From Paraburkholderia ginsengisoli NBRC 100965 (GTDB lineage: Bacteria > Pseudomonadota > Gammaproteobacteria > Burkholderiales > Burkholderiaceae): a stretch of 64,000 bases of DNA. Shown piece by piece: positions 28,835 to 38,556 of this stretch. The number at the start of each line of letters is the position of its first letter. The first letter of the stretch is position 1. Position numbers and translations under genes: made by a program. The stretch covers positions 124,001 to 188,000 of the forward strand of contig NZ_BBJF01000004.1 of NCBI RefSeq assembly GCF_000739735.1, in the 5' to 3' direction. The notes under the pieces were generated by a model. It did no database searches. It worked only from the letters and a program-made list of their open reading frames with translations, and had not been told where the DNA came from.

Positions 28835-29599
28835 CTACGTAGTGATTTCTCGAGACCATACAACGCATGCCGCGTAATCCAAAGGTGCAGGGCACCTGGC
28901 GGCGTCGAACGCTGTAACACATATCGAATCCTCACGGTCGCTGGTCCACAGCGGAGATGCAAGCGACGCTACTGGTATATCGTCGTTTCCGCTGAGTACC
29001 GAAAAATGCGCCATTCCTGTGGCAATGCCAGTACCGAGAGCTTTAAGAAACGCTTCCTTGGCAGTCCAGACGTTATAAAAGACGTCATCACGAAATCGCT
29101 CCGGAAGCGACATAACATACGCGTGCTCGTGCGGCGAAAAAACAGTTGGAGAGAGCGAGAGCCAGTGGCCGACTCGATTGACGACTTCAATATCTACCCC
29201 CACGCGGCGTCTATCGGACAGAACGAGCAGCGCGTAGTGTCCAGAATGCGCGATATTGAAATCAAGGGTTTTGCTCAGACCGGTCCCTTCCTGACTCGTG
29301 AGCCTCGGCCTGCCATTTTTGTCTCGCTCAAATCGTAGTGCGCGCGGGGGAACGCCAAGTCGTTCGCCAAGCGTCTCCCGAAGCGCTAGCCGTGTCGCCG
29401 CAAAACGTAGCGCGTCGTCTTTCCGTATGTAGCGGCTGGCATGCGCTCGCTCTTCGGCTGAAAGCACGGAGAACGCTGGGTGATTCGTTGGCGCTTCCAA
29501 ATCGATATCGACACGCATCAGCTCCACGCCCGCAGCACGCGCGCGCGGAACATCGACACAATGGTTGATCGTAGGTCGAGTAGCAAATGCGTAGGCCAT
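28835..29599 (-). CDS. Sfp-type 4'-phosphopantetheinyl transferase
   Basis: 254 aa. It transfers phosphopantetheine from CoA to the conserved Ser of carrier domains, so it should activate the three PCP domains of the two megasynthases upstream in the same direction. Motifs are intact: FNIAHSGHYALL, the Mg-binding VGVDIE, and WTAKEAFLKALGTGI. The length fits the Sfp/Gsp class rather than AcpS. MRVDIDLEAP at 29518 is an alternative start. It is the last gene of the cluster; a ~280-bp spacer containing a small hairpin separates it from the cytochrome gene. Confidence 0.92.
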   Translation of the reverse strand: MAYAFATRPTINHCVDVPRARAAGVELMRVDIDLEAPTNHPAFSVLSAEERAHASRYIRKDDALRFAATRLALRETLGERLGVPPRALRFERDKNGRPRLTSQEGTGLSKTLDFNIAHSGHYALLVLSDRRRVGVDIEVVNRVGHWLSLSPTVFSPHEHAYVMSLPERFRDDVFYNVWTAKEAFLKALGTGIATGMAHFSVLSGNDDIPVASLASPLWTSDREDSICVTAFDAARCPAPLDYAACVVWSREITT

Positions 29600-29876
29600 G
29601 TTAGGCTCTGTCCATAACTTTTTTCTACTGGCCTGAACGTACAGGCCAGAGACACGGACACCTGGTAGATATCAGCGGATCTGTGGTAACGAGCGGAGCC
29701 CGACGAAAGTCCTCGCTGAAGCAAACGAAGCGTTCGACCAGGTGATCGCGCCGAGGAAAGTGAAGCAAGCACGGGAATGCGACAGTGGCAAGCCATCGTT
29801 TGCCAGTCAATTGGCGAAACACGCTCACCGTCGACAATCCGCTGGGCGATCGCCTAAGAGCAGCCCGATGATAGGC

Positions 29877-30671
29877 TCAATAGCGGGCGTCCTCGGGTTT
29901 GTCGCCATTGGGCCAATCAGCTGCTTTGTCTGCATAGTCGGGCCGCGGGTGACTATTCACATAGGACGCGATGTCGATCGCATCCTGATCCGACAAACTG
30001 CCACCTTGGCCAAGCGGCATATTGTGTGCGATGAAAGCGGCGGCCGGCCCTACGCGCGCCATGCTTGCTCCGATGTTGTACGACGCATCGCCCCACAACG
30101 GCGGCACCGCGTACGTCGCGCCGCTTCGCATCCCGCTGCCACTTGCACTATGGCATGCTGCGCACTTCTGTATATAGATGGCCTGGCCATGAGCCGTGTC
30201 GGGGTCGCGAGCCGAGGCAAGGTGGCCCATGCCGCGACCCGGTCCGAACTGACGGGGCGCTATACCGCGCGACAAGAACGACATGTAGGCGACCAACGCC
30301 TTCATCTCCATCGAATCAAGCGCAAGTGGCACGCCATTTTCGGATCGTCTGAAGCAATCGTTTATCCGCTGCTCCAGCGTAACGGCCGTGCCGCTGCGTG
30401 CGCTGTACGCCGGCAGCACGCCGGTAATGCCATACCACGGTGACGCGTTTGGCCGAGTTCCTCCGTCGATATGGCAGCTTGCGCAGGACATGCCACCAGG
30501 CACATGGCCCGGTGCATAGCGCGGCGTGTCGAGCACGATATGGCGGCCCAGCTCAATCGAACTGCGCTCGGGACCTTCTGGAAGATTCGCAATTGCTGCG
30601 TCAGTTTCGTCCGCATAGACGTGCACTGCTTGCACCAGGAGAAAAAGCGTGCACAGAATCGTTCTTTGCAT
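29877..30671 (-). CDS. Dihaem cytochrome c, thiosulfate dehydrogenase (TsdA)-like
   Basis: 264 aa. A signal peptide (MQRTILCTLFLLVQAVHVYA) exports it to the periplasm. There are two haem c sites: CASCH (63-67) and CAACH (170-174). RINDCFRRS has a Cys at 106, about 40 residues after the first haem His, where TsdA enzymes place the Cys ligand of haem 1. TYAVPPLWGDASYN and AFIAHNMPLGQ also fit TsdA. TsdA couples two thiosulfates to tetrathionate, i.e. it makes S-S bonds. Its place inside an NRPS/PKS cluster, near a CcdA and a thioredoxin, suggests a sulfur-oxidation role linked to the product; this is inference. Confidence 0.85.
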   Translation of the reverse strand: MQRTILCTLFLLVQAVHVYADETDAAIANLPEGPERSSIELGRHIVLDTPRYAPGHVPGGMSCASCHIDGGTRPNASPWYGITGVLPAYSARSGTAVTLEQRINDCFRRSENGVPLALDSMEMKALVAYMSFLSRGIAPRQFGPGRGMGHLASARDPDTAHGQAIYIQKCAACHSASGSGMRSGATYAVPPLWGDASYNIGASMARVGPAAAFIAHNMPLGQGGSLSDQDAIDIASYVNSHPRPDYADKAADWPNGDKPEDARY

Positions 30672-30818
30672 CGTTGGTTCCTATTGAGACATCTGAATTC
30701 GGTTCTTGAAACAATAATTTCGTCTGCGTAGGCGAGCGTCAGGCTGACCATGTCAACGCCTGGCAACTGTTGCTCCGAGCATGGAGGCCCCCGTCGGCAG
30801 AGCCGGCGCTGAAGCTTT

Positions 30819-33002
30819 CTATAAGGATGCTTGGGCGATGTCGTTGGTTACCGGTGCAGGGTCGCTGGAGCGGACGCCCAGTGAAGTCCTGATCGCTTTA
30901 AAAATCGCGGTTGCCGATTCGACGATTGGCGTGCCAGGACCAAAGATTCCGGACACCCCGTTTCGATACAGTGTGTCGTAGTCGGCCACCGGAATCACGC
31001 CGCCGACAAACACCGGAATGGAGTGCGAACAGTGCTGCTTCAGATTGGCTACCAGATCGGGAATCAATACCCTGTGGGCCGCCGTAAGCGACGAGATACC
31101 CACCGCATGAACGTCTCTCGACAAAGCGAGGCGGGTGACGTCCTCGACCGTTGCAAACAACGCCCCGGTGATCACCTCGAAACCGAGGTCGGACAATGCG
31201 CCGGCGACGACGCCGATTCCCCGGTCGTGCCCGTCCTGCCCAAGCTTGGACAGCAGAATTCGAGGGGGGTGTCTAGTTATGTCGCTGAACTCGGCTATGT
31301 TCTGTTTCAGCTCCAGCCATTGCTGATCGTTCTGGAATTCAAGCTCGTAGACACCAGGCAGGACTTCCATTTTGACGTTGTGCCGGCCCCACGCCCCTTC
31401 GAGCGCCGAGGAAATCTCGCCGACGGTGGCGCGCACGCGGGCTGCGCGAATCGCGAGCCACAGAAGGTTAGGCCGGCCAACGGCATCGTGTTGGCATTGT
31501 GCGGCGTGCGCCAATGCGCTTAACGCATTGTCGACCGCGCGTTGATCGCGTGTCCTTTTCAGTCGGCTCAGTTTCTGCAGTTGCTCGTTCAATACTTCGC
31601 TGTTGTCGATCTTACGTATTTCGTTCTTGATTTCATTTCCGACATGCTTGTATTTATTTACACCAACGATCATATCGGCACCAGAGTCGATGCGGGACTG
31701 TTTTTTTGCCGCGTCGTGGGAAATTTTTCGCTTCACCCATCCAGAATTGATTGCTTCGATCACGCCTCCCAGTTGATCGATCTCTTCGATGATCTGCAAT
31801 GCCTGCGACGCCATCTGTTGCGTGAGGGATTCCATCATGTACGAACCGGCCCAAGGATCCACAACCTCGGGGATGCGGGTTTCCTCCCGGATGATCAACT
31901 GCGTATTGCGTGCGATGCGCGCCGAAAATTCACTGGGAAGCGCGATCGCTTCATCCAGGGAATTCGTATGCAGGGATTGCGTTCCACCGAATACGGCCGC
32001 CATCGCCTCGATCGTTGTGCGAACGACGTTGTTGTATGGGTCCTGCTCGGTCAACGACCAGCCGGAGGTCTGGCAATGAGTTCGAAGGATCCGCGAGCGC
32101 TCGCTCTTCGGATTGAATTCACCGAGCAATCCAAACCAGAGCTGCCGGGCAGCCCGCAGCTTGGCGATCTCGTGGTAGAAGTTCATACCGATCGCAAAGA
32201 AAAAACTCAGCCGGCCGGCAAAATCGTCGACGTTCAGGCCGCAACCTACCGCGGCGCGAACGTACTCCCTGGCGTTCGCCAACGTCAACGCAAGCTCCAG
32301 TTGCGGAGAGGCGCCGGCCTCTTGCATGTGATAGCCCGAGATCGAGATTGTGTTGAATTTCGGTAGATTTTCGGTGCAATAACGCATCGTATCTGTCGTG
32401 ATGCGAATTGAAGGCTGTACCGGATAGATATAGGTATTGCGAACGATGAATTCCTTCAGAATGTCGTTCTGAATGGTTCCCGTCAACGCGTCTTGACTGA
32501 CTCCTTGCTCCTCGGCGGCGACGATGAAACACGCCATGATCGGCAGCACGGCACCGTTCATCGTCATCGACACGGATATCTTATCGAGCGGGATGTCGTC
32601 GAACAGGGTCTTCATGTCCTCGACGGAATCTATCGCGACACCGGCCAATCCAACGTCGGCAGCGGCACGCGAATGATCGGAGTCGTAGCCGCGGTGCGTC
32701 GGTAAATCGAATGCGACAGAAATTCCGTCGACCCCACCTCTCAGTGCATCCCGGTAAAATGCGTTGGATTCCTTCGCCGTCGAGAAACCGGCATATTGAC
32801 GTATGGTCCACGGGCGCGAGGTGTACATCGTCTCGTAGGGACCCCGGAGGTAAGGCTCGGCGCCTGGCAGCGAGTCTTGAAATGGGAGTCCGGCTGTGTC
32901 GGCCGCCGTGTATAACGGCTTGAGCGGGACCTCGTCTATTTCCCGCTCGAGAATTTTTTTTGTGGACAACGCCGGGTTGCCGGTTTTAGAGCAATCAGTC
33001 AT
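30819..33002 (-). CDS. Methylmalonyl-CoA mutase, single-chain
   Basis: 727 aa. An adenosylcobalamin-dependent mutase interconverting succinyl-CoA and (R)-methylmalonyl-CoA. The TIM-barrel domain carries [37 protein letters not shown] and [14 protein letters not shown], which contains the active-site His. The C-terminal B12 domain has the DxHxxG ligand in [15 protein letters not shown] and a closing [12 protein letters not shown]. All parts are present in one chain, as in E. coli Sbm-type enzymes. It lies 120 bp after the epimerase gene on the same strand. With the epimerase it should supply (2S)-methylmalonyl-CoA. No meaB-type chaperone gene is seen. Confidence 0.96.
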   Translation of the reverse strand: MTDCSKTGNPALSTKKILEREIDEVPLKPLYTAADTAGLPFQDSLPGAEPYLRGPYETMYTSRPWTIRQYAGFSTAKESNAFYRDALRGGVDGISVAFDLPTHRGYDSDHSRAAADVGLAGVAIDSVEDMKTLFDDIPLDKISVSMTMNGAVLPIMACFIVAAEEQGVSQDALTGTIQNDILKEFIVRNTYIYPVQPSIRITTDTMRYCTENLPKFNTISISGYHMQEAGASPQLELALTLANAREYVRAAVGCGLNVDDFAGRLSFFFAIGMNFYHEIAKLRAARQLWFGLLGEFNPKSERSRILRTHCQTSGWSLTEQDPYNNVVRTTIEAMAAVFGGTQSLHTNSLDEAIALPSEFSARIARNTQLIIREETRIPEVVDPWAGSYMMESLTQQMASQALQIIEEIDQLGGVIEAINSGWVKRKISHDAAKKQSRIDSGADMIVGVNKYKHVGNEIKNEIRKIDNSEVLNEQLQKLSRLKRTRDQRAVDNALSALAHAAQCQHDAVGRPNLLWLAIRAARVRATVGEISSALEGAWGRHNVKMEVLPGVYELEFQNDQQWLELKQNIAEFSDITRHPPRILLSKLGQDGHDRGIGVVAGALSDLGFEVITGALFATVEDVTRLALSRDVHAVGISSLTAAHRVLIPDLVANLKQHCSHSIPVFVGGVIPVADYDTLYRNGVSGIFGPGTPIVESATAIFKAIRTSLGVRSSDPAPVTNDIAQASL

Positions 33003-33122
33003 GTCACTTTCCTATAGAGATCACGTCCAGCCGTGACCGGCACGCCGGACATGTTGAATAAATGTTCCAGAGTGCAGAGGGTTGCTGGAATCATTTCTCC
33101 AACGTCATGTTGCCGTTTTCCC

Positions 33123-33581
33123 TCACATATCCCCGTCGCTTTGCCCGGCTTGGACCAACTCTATGAGCACGCCTTCGCCCGATAGTGGAAAGGTGTCATT
33201 GGAGGAGGGATGGATGAATGCGATATCAGTGCCGCTGGCGCCGCGTCTGATGCCGCCGGGCGTGAATCTCACACCTCGAGCGCTCAGCCAGGCAACAGCG
33301 GCCTCAAGATCGTCGACCGACAGCCCGATGTGGTTCAGCGCCGGTGTTGCCACACTCGGCTTCCGGGCCGAATCGAGCGGCTGCATCAGGTCTATTTCGA
33401 CCGCACCTGCGCCGGATCCCGCAACCAATATGTCTTCGTCGACATTTTCAGAAGAACTCTGATAACTACCGACCATGTGCAAGCCGAGCAGGCCTGCCCA
33501 CAGATTCAGCAATCGGTCTTTCGAATTCCCGCCTATCGCAATGTGATGAATTCCGAGAACTCGAAACGGCCTCGATGACAT
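33123..33581 (-). CDS. Methylmalonyl-CoA epimerase (VOC family)
   Basis: 152 aa. Paired beta-alpha-beta-beta-beta modules of the vicinal oxygen chelate fold are present, with the expected metal ligands: His in LGIHHIAIG, Glu in AVEIDLMQ, His in [11 protein letters not shown] and Glu in GVLIELVQ. It interconverts (R)- and (S)-methylmalonyl-CoA. It sits between the PKS gene (24 bp) and the mutase gene (120 bp), so its function as extender-unit supplier is well supported by context. Confidence 0.92.
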   Translation of the reverse strand: MSSRPFRVLGIHHIAIGGNSKDRLLNLWAGLLGLHMVGSYQSSSENVDEDILVAGSGAGAVEIDLMQPLDSARKPSVATPALNHIGLSVDDLEAAVAWLSARGVRFTPGGIRRGASGTDIAFIHPSSNDTFPLSGEGVLIELVQAGQSDGDM

Positions 33582-33605
33582 GCTTGCTCCTTGGCTGAAG
33601 ACTAG

Positions 33606-36600
33606 TCAGAGCGGAAACTCTGGCGCTTTGACAGCTTCCATGCGGCAGCTGGCGAGCGCGTGGACGTGCGCGCTCAGGGCTTGAAGTTCAATCAGCCTGT
33701 AAAGCTTCTTCAGCTCGACCTTCACCCCTATTGCTTTGACGATGTTGCGCTGAACCTGAACCGCTAGCATCGAGTCGCCGCCCAGTTCAAAGAAGTTGCT
33801 ATCGTTGGCGATATCCCCGCATCCGAGCAAGCGTTCCCAAATTCCCTTGATAACCGCGACTACCTCGGGAAGCGTGATTTCCCCCTGTATCGCGTGATGT
33901 GGCACTCCGAGGTTTTCGGGCATGCCAGCATCGAGGCTCGCCTTCCGGTCATCGTCGAGCCATGCGCGTTTTCGTTCGAACGGATAGGTTGGTAACGGGA
34001 TCAGCGGCGCATCTGTCTCAGCGTTCACCGCATTCCAGTCAATATCGCAACCGTGGCTCCAGCAGGCGGCCATTGCCTCGTAGAGGACGCGCACATCGTT
34101 CGCCGTGTTCCGGTGATGCTTGCACGATGGGACCACCGTGATAGGCTCGGAACTGTCGGTCTCGATGAGCGTGGTAAGCGTTTGTCCTGGGCCAACCTCG
34201 AGAAAAACGCGCTGCCGATCCGCCGCAATCGTTCTCAGCCCCTTGTCAAACATGACGGTCTCGCACATATGGCTGACCCAATAGTTCGAATCGACCGCGT
34301 CGTCGGCGCTGATCCAGGTACCCGTCACGTTGGACGTGAAGGGCGTTTCCGGACGATGGAATTGCGAACTGAGCAGAACTTGCAGCAATCGCGGTGCTGC
34401 GTGCCGCATCTGATAGGAATGGAACGCGTGCGAGGGTTGGAACAGGCGCGTCGGCATGCCGAGCCGCGACAGTTCTTCGACCGCCTCTGCGACCGAGAGA
34501 CTCGTTCCGGCAATGATGGTCTGGTTCGGACTGTTCTTTGCCGCGACGGCTGCCCCAGACGCTTTCACGATCGCTTCGATCCGCTCATCGCAGGATGACA
34601 CCGCGTACATGCAGCCGCCCGGCGCCTCCTGCATCAACGTGCCGCGCGCTACGATGACCTTCAACGCGTCTTCCAGGCTGAATACGCCGCTTAGCGTAGC
34701 CGCAACATACTCGCCAAGACTGTGGCCCAGATATGAGTCCGGGGTCACCCCGAAGGACAGCCACAGTTTTGCCAGCGCATATTCGAACGCATACATGCAC
34801 GGCTGCCCATACTTCGAGCTTCGTATGATCGAGGTCGCTTCTGGATTGGCAACGTCGGATGAATACACGAGCGCCTTCAGATCCACATCAAGCCATCGTT
34901 GGAGTATCGCGAAACATTCGTCGAGCGCTGCCCTGAAAACGCCAAATCGTGCATAGAGACCCGCCATCATGTTCAGGTGCTGGGGGCCGAGCCCGGGGAA
35001 CAGGAAGGTCACGCGGGACGTCGTCCCCGTACCGTAATCGTGTTGCGAAGCGAGCTTCGACAGTTCTTCATCGAGTTCCGCAAGCGAGTTGCAGACAATG
35101 GCCGTACGGTAGGCCCAATGCCGACGGCCGACGCTCAAGGTCCGGCTGATGCTTGCCAGGTTGGCATCGCGATTGAGTGTGATGAAACTTCGCAGGCGCG
35201 CAATGGTGGCGCGCAGGGCATCCGGGGTTTTCGCCGATAGCGGGACGATGTAGACATGTCCGGATTCGTTTGCCGCAAGGCCACGCCGCTGCATTGGCGC
35301 AGGGGGGGCGGACAACACGACGTGCGCGTTCGTCCCGCCGAAGCCGAATGAGCTGACGCCTGCGTATAGGCGCCTGCCGGCGGTAGAAGGCAATTGCTCG
35401 GCCCGATTGCTAACCCGGAATGGGCCCGACGAGAACGGGACATCGGGATTCGCAGCATTAAAATTCAGTGTAGGGGGCGCGAACCCCGTCTTCATGACCA
35501 AAGCGGTTTTGATGAGCCCGGCGACCCCTGCAGCGGTGCTGACGTGGCCGATGTTGCTCTTGAGCGCGCCCAACAGACAGTTATGCCCGTCGGCGATGGC
35601 GTCGGCGAATGCTTCGTTCAGGGCGGCGACTTCGATCGGGTCTCCGATCGCGGTGCCGGTGCCATGTGCCTCCACATAGACGATGTCGGCAGCGCGAATT
35701 CCTGCGTCACGGTGAGCACGGTGAATCGCGCGGCTCTGTCCGAAAATCGATGGCGCACTGAATCCGGCGCGGTGCGAGCCATCGTTGGTTACCGCCGACC
35801 CCTCGATGACGGCGTAGATATGGTTACCATCCCGGATCGCGTCGTCAAGTCGTTTGAGCAGAATGACCCCGGCGCCGTTGCCGAAAATGGTGCCGCTAGC
35901 GTCACGGTCAAAGGGGCGGACCTTGCCGTCCGCGGATTCGATACCGGCTTCGCCGTGCAGATAACCGACTCCGTGGGGCGTGATAACCCGGCAGCCCCCC
36001 GTTAATGCAAGCGTGCAATCCCCAGCCTGAAGATTGCGAACCGCATTGTGGATGGCCACCAGCGACGATGAACAAGCCGAGTCGATGTTGAACGCCGGGC
36101 CGTCAAGATTGAGCTTGTAGGCCACCATCGCGGCGGAATAGGTTCTGTCGTTGAACAGCAGCGCCCGCCGTTCGCCGAACATTTCCAGAAACCCAGGGTC
36201 CTTGCGGGAATAGTCATGCAGGTAGTTCGTTTTGCCCACTGACGTGAAAACGCCCACGGTGTCGTCCGGGTCCAGAGCGGTTTCTCCTGCATCCTCGAGC
36301 GCTTCATGCGCACATTCGAGCAGGAGGCGGAACTGTGGATCCAGTAACTCGGCTTCCCCTTTAGTAAAACCGAAGAAATCGTAGTCGAACGTCTCGATGC
36401 CGCTCAGCTCAGCGGTAGTGCGAACGTACGCCGGGTGCGCCAACAGATGCTCGGGAACGCCGCGATCCTTCAGCACGGCGTGAGGCACTTCGCTCAACAG
36501 GGAGTCCCCTGCCATAAGATGGGACCAGAATTCGTTCACCGTCTCGCACTGAGGGAATCTGCACGCGATTCCGATGATGGCCACCTTCACTTGCTTGCCG

Positions 36601-38471
36601 GTGTCGGTCGGCTCACGTCCGGCCGGCGCATCACTGTGAATCATGGCCCTGTCGCCCGAAGGGCGGCCGACGATCATGGCGTCGAGGTGGCGCGACAACG
36701 ACTCGATGCTAGGATGGCGGAATAGATCGATCAAAGGAAACTTCAAGCCGAACTTAAGCGATATCTTGCGATGTATCGCCGCGAGCTTCAGAGAGTCGGC
36801 ACCAAGTTCGAAGAAATTCCTGCTGGGATCGGGGCGTTCGATGCGCAGCGCCTCGCCGCAAATCCTCGATACGTCGGACAAGCAGTTGCCGTGCGCGTAC
36901 CTGGGAGTATCGTTTGACGGCATTGCTGCAGGCAGGGCCGGCAGCGCTTTACGGTCCTTTTTCCCGTTTGGCAACAACGGAATGCGCGGAACATGGACGA
37001 AATAGGTTGGAATCATCTGGCTCGGAATGATTTCCGAAAGCCTCTCGCGGATCGCTACCGGGTCGACGCTTGCAGTCTCTGAAGCGGTCTCGACATAGGC
37101 GATCAGCGCGTCCTCGCCCTGGTTGCCGGGCGCTACGCTCACAACAACGTCCTTGATCAAGTCGATTCGCAAGATGGCCTGCTCGACATCCCTGATTTCG
37201 ATCCGATTGCCGCGAATCTTGACGAGTTGGTCCTTGCGCCCCACGTGCACCAATGAACCATCAGGCTGACGGCGAGCCAGATCGCCTGTATGGTAAAAAT
37301 AGAATGAGGTGTCTTCCGGATCCCGGCGCACTTTGGCAGCGCTCATGTCGGGAGCATTCCAGTAACCGCGAGTCACATATCGGCTGTGGACGACGATTTC
37401 ACCCATTTCGCCATCTCCAACGGTTGCTCCGTCCTCTGTTTGAAGCAAGATGTTCTTGCCAGGTACCGGGTATCCTAGGCCGACAGAACCGTTGCTGTGC
37501 TTGCCAATGAAATGCTGCGTAATCGCACCGGTTTCGGTCGAAGCCAGCCCGCACGAAAGCTTGCACTCCTCAGCGAAATGTCGCCTGAAACCCTCGACGT
37601 CCTTGTCATACACCGCTTCGCCGCCGAGCTTGACGATGCGTATGCTTTTAAAGATGTGAGCGGCGTCGACCCACTCCAGCAAACGGCGGAAAATCGTCGC
37701 GATCGAGCAATAAAGCGTAATGCCTTCCGCTTCAATCCATTCCGGCAAGAACGAAAGCTCCTCTGTCTTGACCGACAGCACATGTAGGGAAGCGCCCGTG
37801 AGAAGTGCATTGAACGTGTCACGAATGCCACCGTATACGTTGCACGGGTAGAGGAGGGACTGCCGGTCCGCAGCGGTGATGCCGAACGATGCGCCATGGG
37901 TCCGCGTGTTATGCAGAAGATGCCCGTGCGTCTGCATAACACCCTTCGGGGTTCCCGTCGAGCCGGACGTGTAAAGCACGTAGGCGAGGTCGCTTCCCAC
38001 TGCAAGGGGCTTGGATTTGATCCATCCCGCATCTCGTTCGATGTCGGCAACATCCAGCGCGCGGACGTCGGGAAACTCGTCGCCGATACCGCCCAGCGAT
38101 GTGGAGTCGGTGAGGACAATCGGGCACCCTATATCCCGAATGATTTTCGCGTTGCGCGTGGCAGGTGCGCTCGGATCAAGCGGAACGAAAGCGAATCCTG
38201 CCTTGAGAATCCCCAGCATGCTGGCGATGAAATCGATCCCCTGCGGAATCAGGATGGGTACAGGACTACCCGGTGCCACGTGCCCGATCCGGTTCGCAAC
38301 GAATGCTGAGACGGCATTCGCGTGCATATTGAGTTCGCGATAGCTGATGCGGCCGCTGCTCGTGCAAATTGCCGGCTTGTCACCGAATGATTCCGCCACT
38401 TTCTCAAAGCGGGATTGAATGCTACCGTCGATTTCCGTGTCACTCCACGGAAGCAGGGTTGATTCGATCAT
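33606..38471 (-). CDS. Hybrid NRPS-PKS: A-PCP-KS-AT-PCP
   Basis: 1621 aa. The adenylation domain (~1-510) has YVLYTSGSTGTPKGV and YHTGDLARR, but the position equivalent to Asp235 is Tyr (CNVYGGIRDTF, ~210-220), so it probably activates a carboxylic acid without an alpha-amino group. PCP1 has Ser560 (ELGADSL). The KS (~628-1060) has Cys800 (DSACSSS), His936 (EAHGTGT) and His976 (NIGHVS). The AT (~1155-1440) has Ser1251 in GHSLGE and HAFHS at 1348-1352, the malonyl-type motif. PCP2 has Ser1567 (ELGGDSM). No reductive domains and no TE are present, so a beta-keto chain would pass to the partner NRPS. The gene is 85 bp downstream of that NRPS gene. Confidence 0.93.
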   Translation of the reverse strand: MIESTLLPWSDTEIDGSIQSRFEKVAESFGDKPAICTSSGRISYRELNMHANAVSAFVANRIGHVAPGSPVPILIPQGIDFIASMLGILKAGFAFVPLDPSAPATRNAKIIRDIGCPIVLTDSTSLGGIGDEFPDVRALDVADIERDAGWIKSKPLAVGSDLAYVLYTSGSTGTPKGVMQTHGHLLHNTRTHGASFGITAADRQSLLYPCNVYGGIRDTFNALLTGASLHVLSVKTEELSFLPEWIEAEGITLYCSIATIFRRLLEWVDAAHIFKSIRIVKLGGEAVYDKDVEGFRRHFAEECKLSCGLASTETGAITQHFIGKHSNGSVGLGYPVPGKNILLQTEDGATVGDGEMGEIVVHSRYVTRGYWNAPDMSAAKVRRDPEDTSFYFYHTGDLARRQPDGSLVHVGRKDQLVKIRGNRIEIRDVEQAILRIDLIKDVVVSVAPGNQGEDALIAYVETASETASVDPVAIRERLSEIIPSQMIPTYFVHVPRIPLLPNGKKDRKALPALPAAMPSNDTPRYAHGNCLSDVSRICGEALRIERPDPSRNFFELGADSLKLAAIHRKISLKFGLKFPLIDLFRHPSIESLSRHLDAMIVGRPSGDRAMIHSDAPAGREPTDTGKQVKVAIIGIACRFPQCETVNEFWSHLMAGDSLLSEVPHAVLKDRGVPEHLLAHPAYVRTTAELSGIETFDYDFFGFTKGEAELLDPQFRLLLECAHEALEDAGETALDPDDTVGVFTSVGKTNYLHDYSRKDPGFLEMFGERRALLFNDRTYSAAMVAYKLNLDGPAFNIDSACSSSLVAIHNAVRNLQAGDCTLALTGGCRVITPHGVGYLHGEAGIESADGKVRPFDRDASGTIFGNGAGVILLKRLDDAIRDGNHIYAVIEGSAVTNDGSHRAGFSAPSIFGQSRAIHRAHRDAGIRAADIVYVEAHGTGTAIGDPIEVAALNEAFADAIADGHNCLLGALKSNIGHVSTAAGVAGLIKTALVMKTGFAPPTLNFNAANPDVPFSSGPFRVSNRAEQLPSTAGRRLYAGVSSFGFGGTNAHVVLSAPPAPMQRRGLAANESGHVYIVPLSAKTPDALRATIARLRSFITLNRDANLASISRTLSVGRRHWAYRTAIVCNSLAELDEELSKLASQHDYGTGTTSRVTFLFPGLGPQHLNMMAGLYARFGVFRAALDECFAILQRWLDVDLKALVYSSDVANPEATSIIRSSKYGQPCMYAFEYALAKLWLSFGVTPDSYLGHSLGEYVAATLSGVFSLEDALKVIVARGTLMQEAPGGCMYAVSSCDERIEAIVKASGAAVAAKNSPNQTIIAGTSLSVAEAVEELSRLGMPTRLFQPSHAFHSYQMRHAAPRLLQVLLSSQFHRPETPFTSNVTGTWISADDAVDSNYWVSHMCETVMFDKGLRTIAADRQRVFLEVGPGQTLTTLIETDSSEPITVVPSCKHHRNTANDVRVLYEAMAACWSHGCDIDWNAVNAETDAPLIPLPTYPFERKRAWLDDDRKASLDAGMPENLGVPHHAIQGEITLPEVVAVIKGIWERLLGCGDIANDSNFFELGGDSMLAVQVQRNIVKAIGVKVELKKLYRLIELQALSAHVHALASCRMEAVKAPEFPL

Positions 38472-38556
38472 GTGAAATCCAGAATGGTGGCGAAAGAGCT
38501 CTCGGCCGGTGCTGTCTGGCGGCTATAGCTACCAACAACGCAATCCAGCGAAAGGT

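Noticed and set aside
29628..29649. 8-bp hairpin CTGGCCTG/CAGGCCAG between the cytochrome and PPTase genes
   Set aside because: On the transcribed (minus) strand it is followed by A residues, not a T-run, so it is not a terminator for the cluster. No other role can be supported.
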